Positions 15,720-25,599 of a stretch of DNA of 38,244 nucleotides are shown one piece after another. The number at the start of each line of letters is the position of its first letter. Position 1 is the stretch's first letter. The stretch is from a virus, in IMG/VR virus record IMGVR_UViG_3300028610_001464, positions 1 to 38,244 of that record. One strand, written 5' to 3'. The position numbers were made by a program, and so were the translations under genes. The notes under the pieces were generated by a model. It was not told the origin of the DNA. It saw only the letters and a program-made list of their open reading frames with translations, and searched no databases.

Positions 15720-18700
15720 ATGGCTAATAGATATTACGATGCCTCTTCGGCAACAACATTTACCAGAATGAAAGACAATCTAATTAATGATGGATCAGTG
15801 GATTTGGTTGATAATTGGAATATTTTTTCAAATAATATTTCATTAATTAGCGGAACATTATCGGCTTCAACAATCACTGATGGTCATGCAACATTAACTG
15901 GAGGAAGTTTTACTACTACTGTTGGCGGACAAACCCCTACAAGTGGTTCGCATTTAGCGACAAAATCATATGTTGATGGTTCAGTCTCTGCTTCAATTTT
16001 TTGGGATAGAGTGGGGACAGCTATAGTCCCTCTTAATGCTGGAGATTCAGTAGAGGATATTAGTGAATTAAAGATGACGGATGTATTAACTAATACTTAT
16101 GTTGTAGGACCTCCTTTTGTTATATCTTCTACAGATAAAGTAATTAATCTTAATGTTGATCAAGTTGATTCTTATCATTTCAATCAATCATTGGAAACTG
16201 GCAATTCACCTAGTTTTATAGGTCTTACAGTAGCTGGCTTACCAGTAGCTGGAGGAATTGTTCAAACAGATGGAACAGGAGCTCTGTCATCAAGCGTAAC
16301 GCTTCCTAATGGTACTTTAGCAACGACACAAGGTGCTGGAGATAACTCTACTAAAGTATCAACAACGGCTTATGCAGATGCAGCAATTAGTTTGCATCAT
16401 CATGATTCTAGATATCATACAGAAACAGAATTAAACAGTGTTGTTAATGGATCTGAGGGATCAACTTTAATTGGATATAAAGACGGCGAAACGGTAAAAG
16501 AAATACTAGACGATATAATTAACAAAGGTGTCTTGGATGCTATAACTATTACAGATGCTGGAACATTGGACATTACTTGGACAGCTGGAGAAATCTATGA
16601 TCATGCTAATGGTAATATTGTAGATACAGATTCAGGCTCTGGTACATGTACAGATGGATCGATCAATTATTTAAAATGGGTTTCTGGTACAACATTAACT
16701 TTAAGTACTACTCATGCTAGTGGTGATGAAATACAGATTGCTCATATCAATTGCCAGGCTAATGACATTTGGGCTTTCCATGAACAGGATGTTATCTCTC
16801 ACAGGGGTTCTGATATATCTGAAGCATTGGGTGAGATCTTTGAAGTTATTGTTACAGGCGGTCTTTTGATATCTGAGGACACTGATGTCACTAATGTTTG
16901 GGACGTTGTATTAAGCGCTGGTGTCTATTATCACGAAGGGCATGAGCGTCATGATATTGCTGCTCCAGTTTATTCAAGGGTTTCTAATTTAATTCGCTGG
17001 TATCATTCAGGCGGTGTGTGGGCAAGTACTGCAAATGCTGAAATAGATACAACTCAGTGGGATAACGGAACTAATCTAGCAGGAATTAGTGCAGCAAAAT
17101 ATTATAGATCATTATTTTTTATTATTGATGATGGTGATATTCATTGGGTTTATCCAACTGTTGAATACAATACTTTAAACTCTGCTCTTATGGCTTCAGA
17201 CCCTTCTTTGCCTGCTGGACTGGAAGATGCTGCTAAGTCAGTTGCTGTTATATTAAGAGGGAATGCAGCTGCGTTCCCTGCATCAGGGTCTGATCAGTGG
17301 ATAGATGTAAGGCCAATTATTAGTGGTTCTGTTGGAGGGGGCTCAATCACAGATCATAGAAACCTAACAAATCTAACGACCGGTGATTCTGGTCATACAC
17401 AATTTATAATGGCTGATGGAACTGTAGATCTTACTGCTACCTGGACAATAGCCACTGATAGCATAACCCTAACAGCTGGGACCTTGACTGCATCAACCAT
17501 CACTGATGGAACTGCTAGTATAAGTGCTGGGGCTGGATCAGGTATTACAACTTTATCGATGAACAATCAGCTAACTAATTCATTGGCGATTGGCACTGCT
17601 CCTTTTGTGATCACATCTACAACAGTAGTTTCGAATCTTAATGTTGATCAAGTAGATGGATATGATCTAGATCAAGCATTGTTGGTTGCATCATCTCCTC
17701 AATTTGCTGGGCTGACATTAACAGGTACGCTAGCGCTAGGAGCAAATAAAGCTACAACAACATATGTTCCTTTAAATGCTGAGGACTTAGTTAACAAGGC
17801 TTATGCAGATGTAGATTTATGGAGCAAGGCTGGAACAACATTGTCCCCAACAACAAGTGGAGATGTTGTATCTGCGCCTGATGGTCTTTTAATTCATGAT
17901 ACTAGAGCAACAAACTCACCTCCTACTTTTTATAACGATGTTTATACAATAGATTTTAAAGCCAAGGCGTCAATGACTGGAGGCGCTGGGCCTAGCGCTC
18001 CTGCTCAATCAGGAGCATTTGGCGGTATGTTAACAATAGCTCCATGGAGTGATTCGAGTGGAGGGGAATGTTATCAATTATTTTTCTTGGATGGTGGTAT
18101 AGCATACAGAGATGCGCCGCTTGATTCCGCTAATTGGACATCTGTTGAATGGCAAACTATATGTGAGAGCGGACATAGTTTCACGATGAACAATGGCTTG
18201 TACATTGCTGCTGATATCTTTCAAGCAAGAGATGCATCTGGAGTTCAGTTGTTGGAGGACGGAGGCAAAGGTCTTTCTATTGTTGATAGTACAGGAATAT
18301 CAACATTTACAGCTCCATTGAATATTGAGGGCACTGCAAGCAGTACAACGCTTGGGCCAATTCTTGGGCTTCAATTTACTGGTGATTCATATAAGGCCAT
18401 GGAGCTTAGACCATACTCCCATGATGATATCTCGATATCTTTTGATGCATATTATAATGCCGGAGCTGGTCAATGGCAGTCTTCAGATGCTGGGTCTAAT
18501 TTCTTAATTCAAAAAAGCAGTGATGATTTAAAGATTCAGTGTCGAAATGGGATAGCTCAAGGTTCAGCAATAGCTTGGTCTGATGGCGTTACTTTTGCAT
18601 CGTCAGGGTCGGCTATAACAACAACATTTCATACTGATACAATAACTGATGGTACTGCATATTTTGGTGGTGATAGTGCTAATTTCTATTTGGATATATT

Positions 18701-18953
18701 AGGTAGTGATCCAAGATTACAAATGTCTAATGATGCATATATGTTGTATAACAGAACTAGTGAAACATTTGCTTTTTATGCAACTGGCGGGTCTTCGACG
18801 TTGGAGTTACAAGCTGCCGGAGTACTCTTTCTTAGAACGGCAACTGATACATTAAGGTTTGATGACGCTAGTGATACGGGCGGAGATAATGCAACAGGAA
18901 TGATCACCTTTACTGTTGGGGGCAATACCAGAACAATAAGTTTTGACCCATAA
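15720..18953 (+). CDS. Large fibre-like virion protein
   Basis: A 1077-residue protein starting at the ATG at 15720, one base after the previous stop (an in-frame ATG at 15660 lies inside that gene). It is Thr/Ser/Asn/Gly-rich and repetitive: NLNVDQVDSYHFNQSLETGN and NLNVDQVDGYDLDQALLVAS are two copies of a motif common in phage fibres, and STITDGHATLTGGSF / STITDGTASISAG also recur. An acidic middle section (YYHEGHERHDIAAPVYSRV) resembles baseplate or fibre-attachment segments. The C-terminus (TGMITFTVGGNTRTISF) is beta-rich. A structural tail fibre or spike is the best guess; the receptor or any enzyme activity is unknown. Confidence 0.65.
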   Translation: MANRYYDASSATTFTRMKDNLINDGSVDLVDNWNIFSNNISLISGTLSASTITDGHATLTGGSFTTTVGGQTPTSGSHLATKSYVDGSVSASIFWDRVGTAIVPLNAGDSVEDISELKMTDVLTNTYVVGPPFVISSTDKVINLNVDQVDSYHFNQSLETGNSPSFIGLTVAGLPVAGGIVQTDGTGALSSSVTLPNGTLATTQGAGDNSTKVSTTAYADAAISLHHHDSRYHTETELNSVVNGSEGSTLIGYKDGETVKEILDDIINKGVLDAITITDAGTLDITWTAGEIYDHANGNIVDTDSGSGTCTDGSINYLKWVSGTTLTLSTTHASGDEIQIAHINCQANDIWAFHEQDVISHRGSDISEALGEIFEVIVTGGLLISEDTDVTNVWDVVLSAGVYYHEGHERHDIAAPVYSRVSNLIRWYHSGGVWASTANAEIDTTQWDNGTNLAGISAAKYYRSLFFIIDDGDIHWVYPTVEYNTLNSALMASDPSLPAGLEDAAKSVAVILRGNAAAFPASGSDQWIDVRPIISGSVGGGSITDHRNLTNLTTGDSGHTQFIMADGTVDLTATWTIATDSITLTAGTLTASTITDGTASISAGAGSGITTLSMNNQLTNSLAIGTAPFVITSTTVVSNLNVDQVDGYDLDQALLVASSPQFAGLTLTGTLALGANKATTTYVPLNAEDLVNKAYADVDLWSKAGTTLSPTTSGDVVSAPDGLLIHDTRATNSPPTFYNDVYTIDFKAKASMTGGAGPSAPAQSGAFGGMLTIAPWSDSSGGECYQLFFLDGGIAYRDAPLDSANWTSVEWQTICESGHSFTMNNGLYIAADIFQARDASGVQLLEDGGKGLSIVDSTGISTFTAPLNIEGTASSTTLGPILGLQFTGDSYKAMELRPYSHDDISISFDAYYNAGAGQWQSSDAGSNFLIQKSSDDLKIQCRNGIAQGSAIAWSDGVTFASSGSAITTTFHTDTITDGTAYFGGDSANFYLDILGSDPRLQMSNDAYMLYNRTSETFAFYATGGSSTLELQAAGVLFLRTATDTLRFDDASDTGGDNATGMITFTVGGNTRTISFDP

Positions 18954-18971
18954 TAATAAGAGGAAAACATA

Positions 18972-19232
18972 ATGAGTTTAAATAATTGTTTAGCTAAATG
19001 CTCTACTAATTACTTTGACGTAATAAAGAAATTTATTTCGATCAATAATAGTACGAAAGTGATACAATCAATCATATCGAATATTGAAAATAATCAGGTT
19101 TATACTGATAATGCTTCAGATGAGGAAAAAGATGCAATGAAATGTATAATGTTATCATTAAAGGTTTTTATGAAGTTATCTGGTAAAGCTTCTTTAAGAT
19201 TAGAAGAGATAGATAATTATGTGGAAGAATAA
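18972..19232 (+). CDS. Small hypothetical helical protein
   Basis: An 86-residue protein with GAGGAAAACATA before the ATG. It is helical (KFISINNSTKVIQSIISNIE) with four Cys/Met-flanked hydrophobic stretches but no convincing membrane span. It sits between the large fibre gene and three paralogous structural genes. Family not recognised. Confidence 0.65.
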   Translation: MSLNNCLAKCSTNYFDVIKKFISINNSTKVIQSIISNIENNQVYTDNASDEEKDAMKCIMLSLKVFMKLSGKASLRLEEIDNYVEE

Positions 19233-19277
19233 TTTTCGTGTTATTCGTGTTAATGGAAAATATATAGGAGAATAAAT

Positions 19278-19865
19278 ATGGCTTTTGACCTTAGATTTTT
19301 AGGGCGAGTAAGCTCAAGCGCTAATAGTAAGGCGCCAACAACGTGGTCTTATACAAGTGCAACCGATACATTGGAGACTATTAGAGCTGATGGGTATTTT
19401 AACAATGTGATGGTTAATTTGACTACTGGGGTTGGTAAGTTTTCTATAGGAAACACTATCCTTGTTGCTGGAAGCGATAACCATCAAATTCTTTCGGTAT
19501 CGTCAGTAACCGGAACTGTAACTACTATTGAAATTTTCTCTAGAGGATCAATGCTTGGGCAGTGGGTAGAAAGAGAAATTGACACAGTATATATTGATGA
19601 GCATGATGGTATAATTGTTGTATGGATTGATTCGGAAGCACATGGAGAGGGGACCCTAGGAACAATAAATATCGAAACTCCAACAACTAATCCAAGAGGT
19701 CGTTGTCAGTGTAATTGGCAACTTCAGTATGATATGTATATTTTTGCTGCTTCTGCTACATCTTTATATAAAGGCGGAAATAATTGGATCGCTCGCAAAG
19801 GAGGAGAAGTAGGAAGCCCAACATATAAAGTTTGGTATGTTCCTTTTTCTTTTGGAACAATTTAA
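19278..19865 (+). CDS. Small structural protein, paralogue 1
   Basis: A 195-residue protein preceded by TATAGGAGAATAAAT. Residues 1-85 share the module also found at the start of the head-fibre-like protein and in the next two genes: FLGR(V/I)SS..N, TTWSYTSATDTL.TI, ADGYFNN, then GVGKFS...I.V.GSDNH and an S(V)T..VTT strand. Small phage proteins with a 'YFN'-type beta module are widespread among tailed phages and are usually virion-associated. The C-terminal half (GQWVEREIDTVYI to PTYKVWYVPFSFGTI) looks beta-rich. Likely a virion adapter or decoration protein. Confidence 0.7.
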   Translation: MAFDLRFLGRVSSSANSKAPTTWSYTSATDTLETIRADGYFNNVMVNLTTGVGKFSIGNTILVAGSDNHQILSVSSVTGTVTTIEIFSRGSMLGQWVEREIDTVYIDEHDGIIVVWIDSEAHGEGTLGTINIETPTTNPRGRCQCNWQLQYDMYIFAASATSLYKGGNNWIARKGGEVGSPTYKVWYVPFSFGTI

Positions 19866-19887
19866 TAATTAATATAGGAGAGCAAAT

Positions 19888-20469
19888 ATGGCTTTTGACC
19901 TCAATTTTTTAGGGCGAATAAGCTCAACCGGGAATGAAAACGCAAATGTTGTATGGTCTTATATAAATACAGACGATGCTGAAGCTACAATTAGAGCTGA
20001 TGGCTACTTCAATGGCGCCATGGGTGATTTAACTAATGGTGTTGGAAGGCTTTCAATAAATGATATTATATATTCGCAAGGAACAGAAGGGCATCATATG
20101 CTTAGAATAACGGCTGTAGTTGGAAATGTAACTACAGATGGTTATCTTGATCGTAGCGGCGAATTAGGGTCGTGGACAACTAAACAAGTCAATACAGACT
20201 ATGTAACAGCAACGGATATTTTTGTTACAGCGCAAGTTGAGTTAAGGCCTCCTTAACCTGACGATGCTTCTGGTATTATTGCTGAAACACCAATTGGAAC
20301 TATTAGAGCAAAAACATATGCGATTGTTAGACCCGGAGACGTTTTTAATATTTCTAATGCTACTATAACATTTCCAGTTAGAAAAGGTGACAGTTGGACG
20401 GTAACTACAGTAGTAACCAGCGGAACTCCATTGTTTATAGTTCGAAGTATACCATTAGTGATAGTTTAA
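19888..20469 (+). pseudogene. Small structural protein, paralogue 2, interrupted by in-frame TAA
   Basis: Translation from 19888 (AATATAGGAGAGCAAAT upstream) gives 122 residues ending at TAA 20254-20256. Reading straight on in the same frame gives 70 more residues (DDASGIIAETPIGTIRAKTY and beyond, ending RSIPLVIV) to TAA 20467-20469. The total, ~193 codons, matches the 195 and 187 residues of the flanking paralogues, and the downstream part keeps a like C-terminal layout. A single C-to-T change (CAA to TAA) would explain it. Either the gene is inactivated, or the short form is functional. TAA recoding is unlikely, since neighbours use TAA normally. Confidence 0.75.
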
Positions 20470-20488
20470 TTAATATAGGAGAGCAAAT

Positions 20489-21052
20489 ATGGCTTTTGAC
20501 CTCGATTTTTTAGGGCGAATAAGCTCAACCGCTAATAGTAAGGCACAAACAACGTGGTCTTACACAAGCGCAACCGATACATTGGCGACTATTAGAGCTG
20601 ATGAGTATTTTAACAATGCAACATCGTTAAGAACTAATGATGTTTTAAATATCAAGGGAAGCGATGGACATAAGTTCTATATAGTCTTGGGGATTGACCC
20701 ATATGTAACGATAGAGAGATATGGACAATTTAGCGTGCTAGGCGATTGGGACGATAGATCTATTGATACAGAATATACTGAAATTGTTGACGGTTTTGCC
20801 CATGGATGGATTGAGTCTACTGATTCATCTCCGGGAAGGCAAGACGAAGGAAGGTTAGAGGCAGTGTCCCCTGCTGGGGTTCAAGTAGGTGCTTGTAAAA
20901 CAGATACCGGCGATCAATATTTGCTTTACATTGCTTCAGTAACTATTCCAGTTAAAGCTGGTGTTAGTTGGCAAATGGTATCATCCGATATATCTGGCGC
21001 TCCAACTTATAAAGTTGTTTTTATGCCTTTTACTTTAGAAAGGTTTGCATAA
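20489..21052 (+). CDS. Small structural protein, paralogue 3
   Basis: A 187-residue protein with the same leader (TATAGGAGAGCAAAT) and nearly the same first 45 residues as the two preceding genes (MAFDLDFLGRISSTANSKAQ). Compared with paralogue 1 it lacks about 10 residues around position 50 (no GVGKF segment; instead SLRTNDVLNIKGSDGHKF). The C-terminal part (LGDWDDRSIDTEYTE, then SGAPTYKVVFMPFTLERF) aligns with paralogue 1 and not with paralogue 2. Virion protein by family context; exact role unknown. Confidence 0.7.
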   Translation: MAFDLDFLGRISSTANSKAQTTWSYTSATDTLATIRADEYFNNATSLRTNDVLNIKGSDGHKFYIVLGIDPYVTIERYGQFSVLGDWDDRSIDTEYTEIVDGFAHGWIESTDSSPGRQDEGRLEAVSPAGVQVGACKTDTGDQYLLYIASVTIPVKAGVSWQMVSSDISGAPTYKVVFMPFTLERFA

Positions 21053-21064
21053 TAAGGATTAAAT

Positions 21065-22447
21065 ATGGCAATAGATATAGATGATATTAGCAGAAGAAAT
21101 CAACATACTGCTACACCTGCACAAGCTACTTTTATATATGGTTTTCCAATTTTTGCAGCTACAGATATATCAATTTATCAGACTCTTGCGGGTCAGGATG
21201 CAGATGATTTAGCAGATAAATTAGAATATTTAGTTGACTATACGTTGACAGGTATAGGGGTTCAAACTGGCGGAACATTTATTTTGGTAAATCCAGCTGC
21301 TGAAGGAGATACTCTTACTGCAGCTGGTAACACAATGTCTTTATCTAGAACATCTAAATTTTCGACAAATGCATCAATTGCATCTGAAACATTGGATGAA
21401 GAATTTAATAATTCTTTGTTGATGATTCAACAAGTCAATACAAGAATAGATGAGTTACAAACTCAATATCAATATTCAGAAATAGTTGATTCAATTATTG
21501 ATCGTAAATTACCAGCTCTTGGTGCAGGTCAAGGATGGGTAATGAATGATGAAAGAACAAAAATAGAAGCAGTAGATATTGAATCAGGCGGTGGAAGTGC
21601 TGATTTATTAAGAGCTGAATTAGCAGATCAAACAGCAGGAATAGATGGAACAAGATTAGTTGGTTATAATCATTTGTCATACGGTGGTCTTACTACACAC
21701 GATATACTTGATATAATAATTTATGATATAAAAACAGGGCTAAGTCTAGTTGATATTCAAAGAGGTGAATATAATGCGGTTACAATAACAGGCCCTAATA
21801 TTTACACAGGATCATTAACCCCTACTCCATTAGCCTATAATGAAGGAATGACAATTCATGCAACTGTATTGCATACTAACAACCAACTCTCTACATTAAA
21901 TTTAAATGGTCTTGGGGCTAGGTCAATAAAATCGTTAGATGGAAATGAGCTTATATATGGAGAGCTTCGTGCGACTAATGTTTATCAACTTATTTACACT
22001 TCAGATAATGAATGGAGAATGATGGGTGCTCCTCCTTCTTCTACAGAAGAAGCAGGATTAGCAGAAGTAGCAACTTTACCAGAAGTATATCTTGGAATAG
22101 ATATAGTAAGAACTATTACTCCATATACTCTTGGGGTAGTAATAGACAACCTTGCTCCTAGCGGAAGTGATGTTTTATATGCGACTAACGGATATAGAAA
22201 ATTTGATGGTGGATTAATAATGCAATGGGGAAAGGCGCATATATCAGCGTTAACTACAGAGACTGTATATTATATTACCTCACAAGAATTTGTATTTAAT
22301 ATACAATTGAGTTCGGAAGTAGGTACTGGTTTATTTCCGCAAATATTTTTAAAATCGTATGACAATGAGGCATTTAAGGTTTACATGAATGGTACTGGAA
22401 CATTAAATTATCATTGGGTGTCAATAGGAAAAGTATATGATGATTAG
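21065..22447 (+). CDS. Tail fibre protein, tandem copy A
   Basis: A 460-residue protein. Residues 1-130 have the layout of the T7-type tail fibre N-terminal (virion-binding) domain: TATPAQATFIYGFPIF, a strand with YTLTGIGVQTGGTFILVNPAAEGDTLT, and SETLDEEFNNSLLMIQQVNTR, which corresponds to the 'distance-to-next-helix' end of that domain. A middle shaft follows, and the last ~85 residues (YRKFDGGLIMQWGKA...WVSIGKVYDD) resemble the common C-terminal knob of phage fibres that binds the receptor. The next gene is a near-duplicate. Weak site AATAAGGATTAAAT precedes the ATG. Confidence 0.8.
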   Translation: MAIDIDDISRRNQHTATPAQATFIYGFPIFAATDISIYQTLAGQDADDLADKLEYLVDYTLTGIGVQTGGTFILVNPAAEGDTLTAAGNTMSLSRTSKFSTNASIASETLDEEFNNSLLMIQQVNTRIDELQTQYQYSEIVDSIIDRKLPALGAGQGWVMNDERTKIEAVDIESGGGSADLLRAELADQTAGIDGTRLVGYNHLSYGGLTTHDILDIIIYDIKTGLSLVDIQRGEYNAVTITGPNIYTGSLTPTPLAYNEGMTIHATVLHTNNQLSTLNLNGLGARSIKSLDGNELIYGELRATNVYQLIYTSDNEWRMMGAPPSSTEEAGLAEVATLPEVYLGIDIVRTITPYTLGVVIDNLAPSGSDVLYATNGYRKFDGGLIMQWGKAHISALTTETVYYITSQEFVFNIQLSSEVGTGLFPQIFLKSYDNEAFKVYMNGTGTLNYHWVSIGKVYDD

Positions 22448-22457
22448 GGGCTAACCT

Positions 22458-23840
22458 ATGACGACAATAGATATAGATGATAGTGACAGAAGAAATCAAT
22501 ACACTGCTACACCTGCACAAGCTACTTTTATATATAGTTTTCCAATTTTTGCAGCTACAGATATATCAATTTATCAGACTCTTGCGGGTCAGAATGCAGA
22601 TGATTTAGTAGATATATTAGAATATTTAGTTGACTATACGTTGACAGCTGTAGGGGTTCAAACTGGCGGAACATTTATTTTGACAAATCCAGCTGCTGAA
22701 GGAGATACCCTTACTGCAGCTGGTAACACAATGTCTTTATCTAGAACAGCTAAATTTTCGACAAATGCATCAATTGAATCTGAAACATTGGATGAAGAAT
22801 TTAATAATTCTTTGTTGATGATTCAACAAGTCAATACAAGGGTAAATAAGTCACAAACTCAATATCAATATTCAGAAATAGTTGATTCAATTATTGATCG
22901 TAAATTACCAGTTCTTGGTGAAGGCCAAGGATGGGTGATGAATGATCAAAGAACAAAAATAGAACCAGTAGATATTGAATCAGGCGGTGGAAGTGCTGAT
23001 TTATTAAGAGCTGACTTAGCAGAGCAAACAGCGGGAGTAGATGGAGCAAGATTAGTTGGTTATAATCATTTGTCATACGGTGGTCTTACTACACACGATA
23101 TACTTGATATAATAATTAATGATATAAGAACAGGGCTAAGTCTAGTTGATGTTCAAAGAGGTGAATATAATGCGGTTACAATAACAGGCCCTAATGTTTA
23201 CACAGGATCATTAACCCCTACTCCATTAGCCTATAATGAAGGAATGACAATCCATGCAGCGGTATTGCATACTAATACAGTATTTTCTACATTAAATTTA
23301 AATGGTCTTGGGGCCAGGCCAATAAAATCGTTAGATGGAAATGACCTTATATATGGAGAGCTTCGTGCGACTAATGTTCATCAACTTATTTACACTTCAG
23401 ATAATGAATGGAGAATGACGGGTGCTCCTTCTACTTCTACAGAAGAAGCAGGATTAGCAGAAGTAGCAACTTTACCAGAAGTATATCTTGGAGCAGATGT
23501 AGTAAGAACTATTTCTCCATATACTCTTGGGGTAGTAATAGACAGCCTTGCTCCTAGCGAAAGTGATGTTTTATATGCGACTAACGGATATAGAAAGTTT
23601 GATGGTGGATTAATAATGCAATGGGGCATCGGAACTGCAGAACCAAATACAGATATAACAGTATATTATAATACCTCACAAGAATTTGTATTTAATGTAG
23701 TATTGACTAAGCATGAGGGTTCTGGTGTATTTCTGCAAATATTTTTAAGAAGTTATGATGCTGAAAAATTTGTTGTTTATATGAGTGGTCTCGGAACACA
23801 ACCTTTTCAGTGGTCATCAATAGGGAAGGTATACGAATGA
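22458..23840 (+). CDS. Tail fibre protein, tandem copy B
   Basis: Also 460 residues and near-identical to the gene before it (start offset 1393 bases) over about the first 390 residues, with scattered substitutions such as D/N and I/V. From QWG onward (~390) the sequences diverge clearly: KAHISALTTETVYYITSQEF in copy A, IGTAEPNTDITVYYNTSQEF in copy B, with further differences up to the shared end SIGKVY. Divergence concentrated at the predicted receptor-binding tip suggests alternative specificities. It lies 10 bases after copy A. Confidence 0.8.
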   Translation: MTTIDIDDSDRRNQYTATPAQATFIYSFPIFAATDISIYQTLAGQNADDLVDILEYLVDYTLTAVGVQTGGTFILTNPAAEGDTLTAAGNTMSLSRTAKFSTNASIESETLDEEFNNSLLMIQQVNTRVNKSQTQYQYSEIVDSIIDRKLPVLGEGQGWVMNDQRTKIEPVDIESGGGSADLLRADLAEQTAGVDGARLVGYNHLSYGGLTTHDILDIIINDIRTGLSLVDVQRGEYNAVTITGPNVYTGSLTPTPLAYNEGMTIHAAVLHTNTVFSTLNLNGLGARPIKSLDGNDLIYGELRATNVHQLIYTSDNEWRMTGAPSTSTEEAGLAEVATLPEVYLGADVVRTISPYTLGVVIDSLAPSESDVLYATNGYRKFDGGLIMQWGIGTAEPNTDITVYYNTSQEFVFNVVLTKHEGSGVFLQIFLRSYDAEKFVVYMSGLGTQPFQWSSIGKVYE

Positions 23841-23868
23841 ATTACAATAATGGTTTTTAATAATTTTT

Positions 23869-25209
23869 ATGACTTCAAAATCTATTGATATAGTACTTCC
23901 TTATAATTTTAATCTAAGACATTATCAATACCCTTTATTCCAAGCATTTTTTATACGTGGAATAAAAAAGTTTTGTATAGTATGGCATCGGCGTGCTGGC
24001 AAGGATAAGACATGTTTAAACTTAATGATTGCGGCTGCGGCTTTAAAAAAAGGAATGTATATATATGTTTTCCCGCAGCTTGCACAGGCTCGTCGTGTAA
24101 TTTGGAATGGCATTGATTCAGATGGTAATAGATTTTTAGATCATTTCCCTTCTAGCCTTATTAAATCAATCAATAATATCAATATGTCTATCCAGTTAAC
24201 CAATGGTTCTATGTTTCAGTTATTAGGGTCCGACAGATATGATAGGTTACGTGGTTTAAATTTTGAAGGAGTTATTTTATCAGAGGCTCAGCAGCATCAT
24301 CCAGAGGCATGGAATGTATTAGAGCCTATTCATAAAGAAAACAAAAACTCCTGGGTTTTGTTTGAAGGAACCCCAAACGGAAGAGATAACTTTTTATATG
24401 AATCATATGCATATGGAAAGACAAGAGATGATTGGTATACAGATCTGAGGACTGTTGATCACACCTTTAGGGAAGATGGAAACTGGGTTATTTCACCAGA
24501 AGATATAGATGAGCTTAGACAAAAAGGAACTCTTGAAGCTATTATTCAACAAGAATATTATTGTTCATTTAACGCTCCAAACATTGGCTCTTATTATGGC
24601 GATCTGATGGAGAAAGCAGAAAATGAAAATAGAATTTTAGATTTTGAAATCGATCTATCGCTTCCAGTTTATACGGCATGGGATTTAGGAATGAGAGATT
24701 CAACAGCGATATGGTTGTTTCAATTTCTTAACGGACAAATAAGATTAATTTATTATTATGAAAATACCGGTAATGGGATCAAGCATTACATAGATTGGTT
24801 GGAGGAGTTTGCAAAAAACAATAAGATAAGGTTTGGTGAACACTTTGCTCCTCATGATATAGTAGTTAGAGAGTTAGGTAGCGGTAGATCTAGAATAGAA
24901 GTGGCAAGAGGATATGGGCTAGAGTTTCGTATTGCTCAAAAACTTCCTGTAATAGATGGCATCAATGCCGTAAGAACTTTATTCTCACAGATGTTTTTTC
25001 ATAAAACTAATTGCAAACTAGGTATAAAGTTTTTAAGATCATATCATAAAAAATATGATGACCGACTTAAGAGGTTTGACGATCGAGCCTGCCATGATTG
25101 CTCTAGTGATTGTGCGGATGCAATGAGATATTTGTGTGTAGCCTGGCAGAGTTTTTATTCGCATGCACAAAAAGCAAGCGCTAGGAAGCTGAATGTTTTT
25201 CGCCCATAA
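23869..25209 (+). CDS. terL: Terminase large subunit (packaging ATPase/nuclease)
   Basis: A 446-residue motor protein that pumps DNA into the procapsid. Walker A is WHRRAGKDKT (residues 39-48); Walker B region is GVILSEA (134-140) with catalytic Glu139 and Ser in place of the usual first Asp; a coupling motif FEGTPNG follows (165-171). The nuclease domain shows Asp272 and Asp277 in AWDLGMRDST and acidic residues in DCSSDCADAMRY (410-421). No clear ribosome-binding site precedes the ATG (AATAATTTTT), so expression may depend on read-through from the fibre gene. The small subunit is more than 9 kb away. Confidence 0.95.
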   Translation: MTSKSIDIVLPYNFNLRHYQYPLFQAFFIRGIKKFCIVWHRRAGKDKTCLNLMIAAAALKKGMYIYVFPQLAQARRVIWNGIDSDGNRFLDHFPSSLIKSINNINMSIQLTNGSMFQLLGSDRYDRLRGLNFEGVILSEAQQHHPEAWNVLEPIHKENKNSWVLFEGTPNGRDNFLYESYAYGKTRDDWYTDLRTVDHTFREDGNWVISPEDIDELRQKGTLEAIIQQEYYCSFNAPNIGSYYGDLMEKAENENRILDFEIDLSLPVYTAWDLGMRDSTAIWLFQFLNGQIRLIYYYENTGNGIKHYIDWLEEFAKNNKIRFGEHFAPHDIVVRELGSGRSRIEVARGYGLEFRIAQKLPVIDGINAVRTLFSQMFFHKTNCKLGIKFLRSYHKKYDDRLKRFDDRACHDCSSDCADAMRYLCVAWQSFYSHAQKASARKLNVFRP

Positions 25210-25220
25210 AGGAGATTGTT

Positions 25221-25595
25221 ATGTTTAAGTATTCAAAGAAGTCTTTAGAGAATTTAAATAGTTGTGAAGAAAGATTAATAAGATTATTTAGCGAGGCTAT
25301 AAAAACATCGCCTATGGATATATCTGTGCTATCCGGTTACAGAGGAAAGAAAGAACAGAATAGACTGCAGACAGAGGGCTTTAGCCAGCTCATATATCCT
25401 AGATCTATGCATAACAAAGAACCCTCTTTGGCGATAGATGTTGTTCCGTTTCCTGTGGACTGGGCTGATATAAATCGATACAGAATCCTTTCGTATCATA
25501 TAAAAATAATCGCTTGGAAATTAGATCTAAAGATTGACTGGGGCGGGGACTGGAAGAACTTTCCTGATTATCCACATTGGCAGCTGCAGGATTAA
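25221..25595 (+). CDS. Endolysin, M15-family L-Ala-D-Glu-type peptidase
   Basis: A 124-residue muralytic peptidase, preceded by AAGGAGATTGTT. The zinc-binding set of the family is visible: His64 in SMHNKEPSLAIDVVP, Asp73, and His119 in DYPHWQL, with the WGGDW motif at 107-111. This is the compact single-domain form common in Gram-negative phages, with no signal peptide or cell-wall binding domain, so it needs the holin encoded next to it. It cleaves peptidoglycan stem peptides at the end of infection. Confidence 0.9.
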   Translation: MFKYSKKSLENLNSCEERLIRLFSEAIKTSPMDISVLSGYRGKKEQNRLQTEGFSQLIYPRSMHNKEPSLAIDVVPFPVDWADINRYRILSYHIKIIAWKLDLKIDWGGDWKNFPDYPHWQLQD

Positions 25596-25599
25596 ACTT

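Noticed and set aside
20254-20256. TAA recoded as an amino acid
   Set aside because: Many genes here end in TAA with a properly spaced next gene, so general reassignment is unlikely; a nonsense mutation is simpler.
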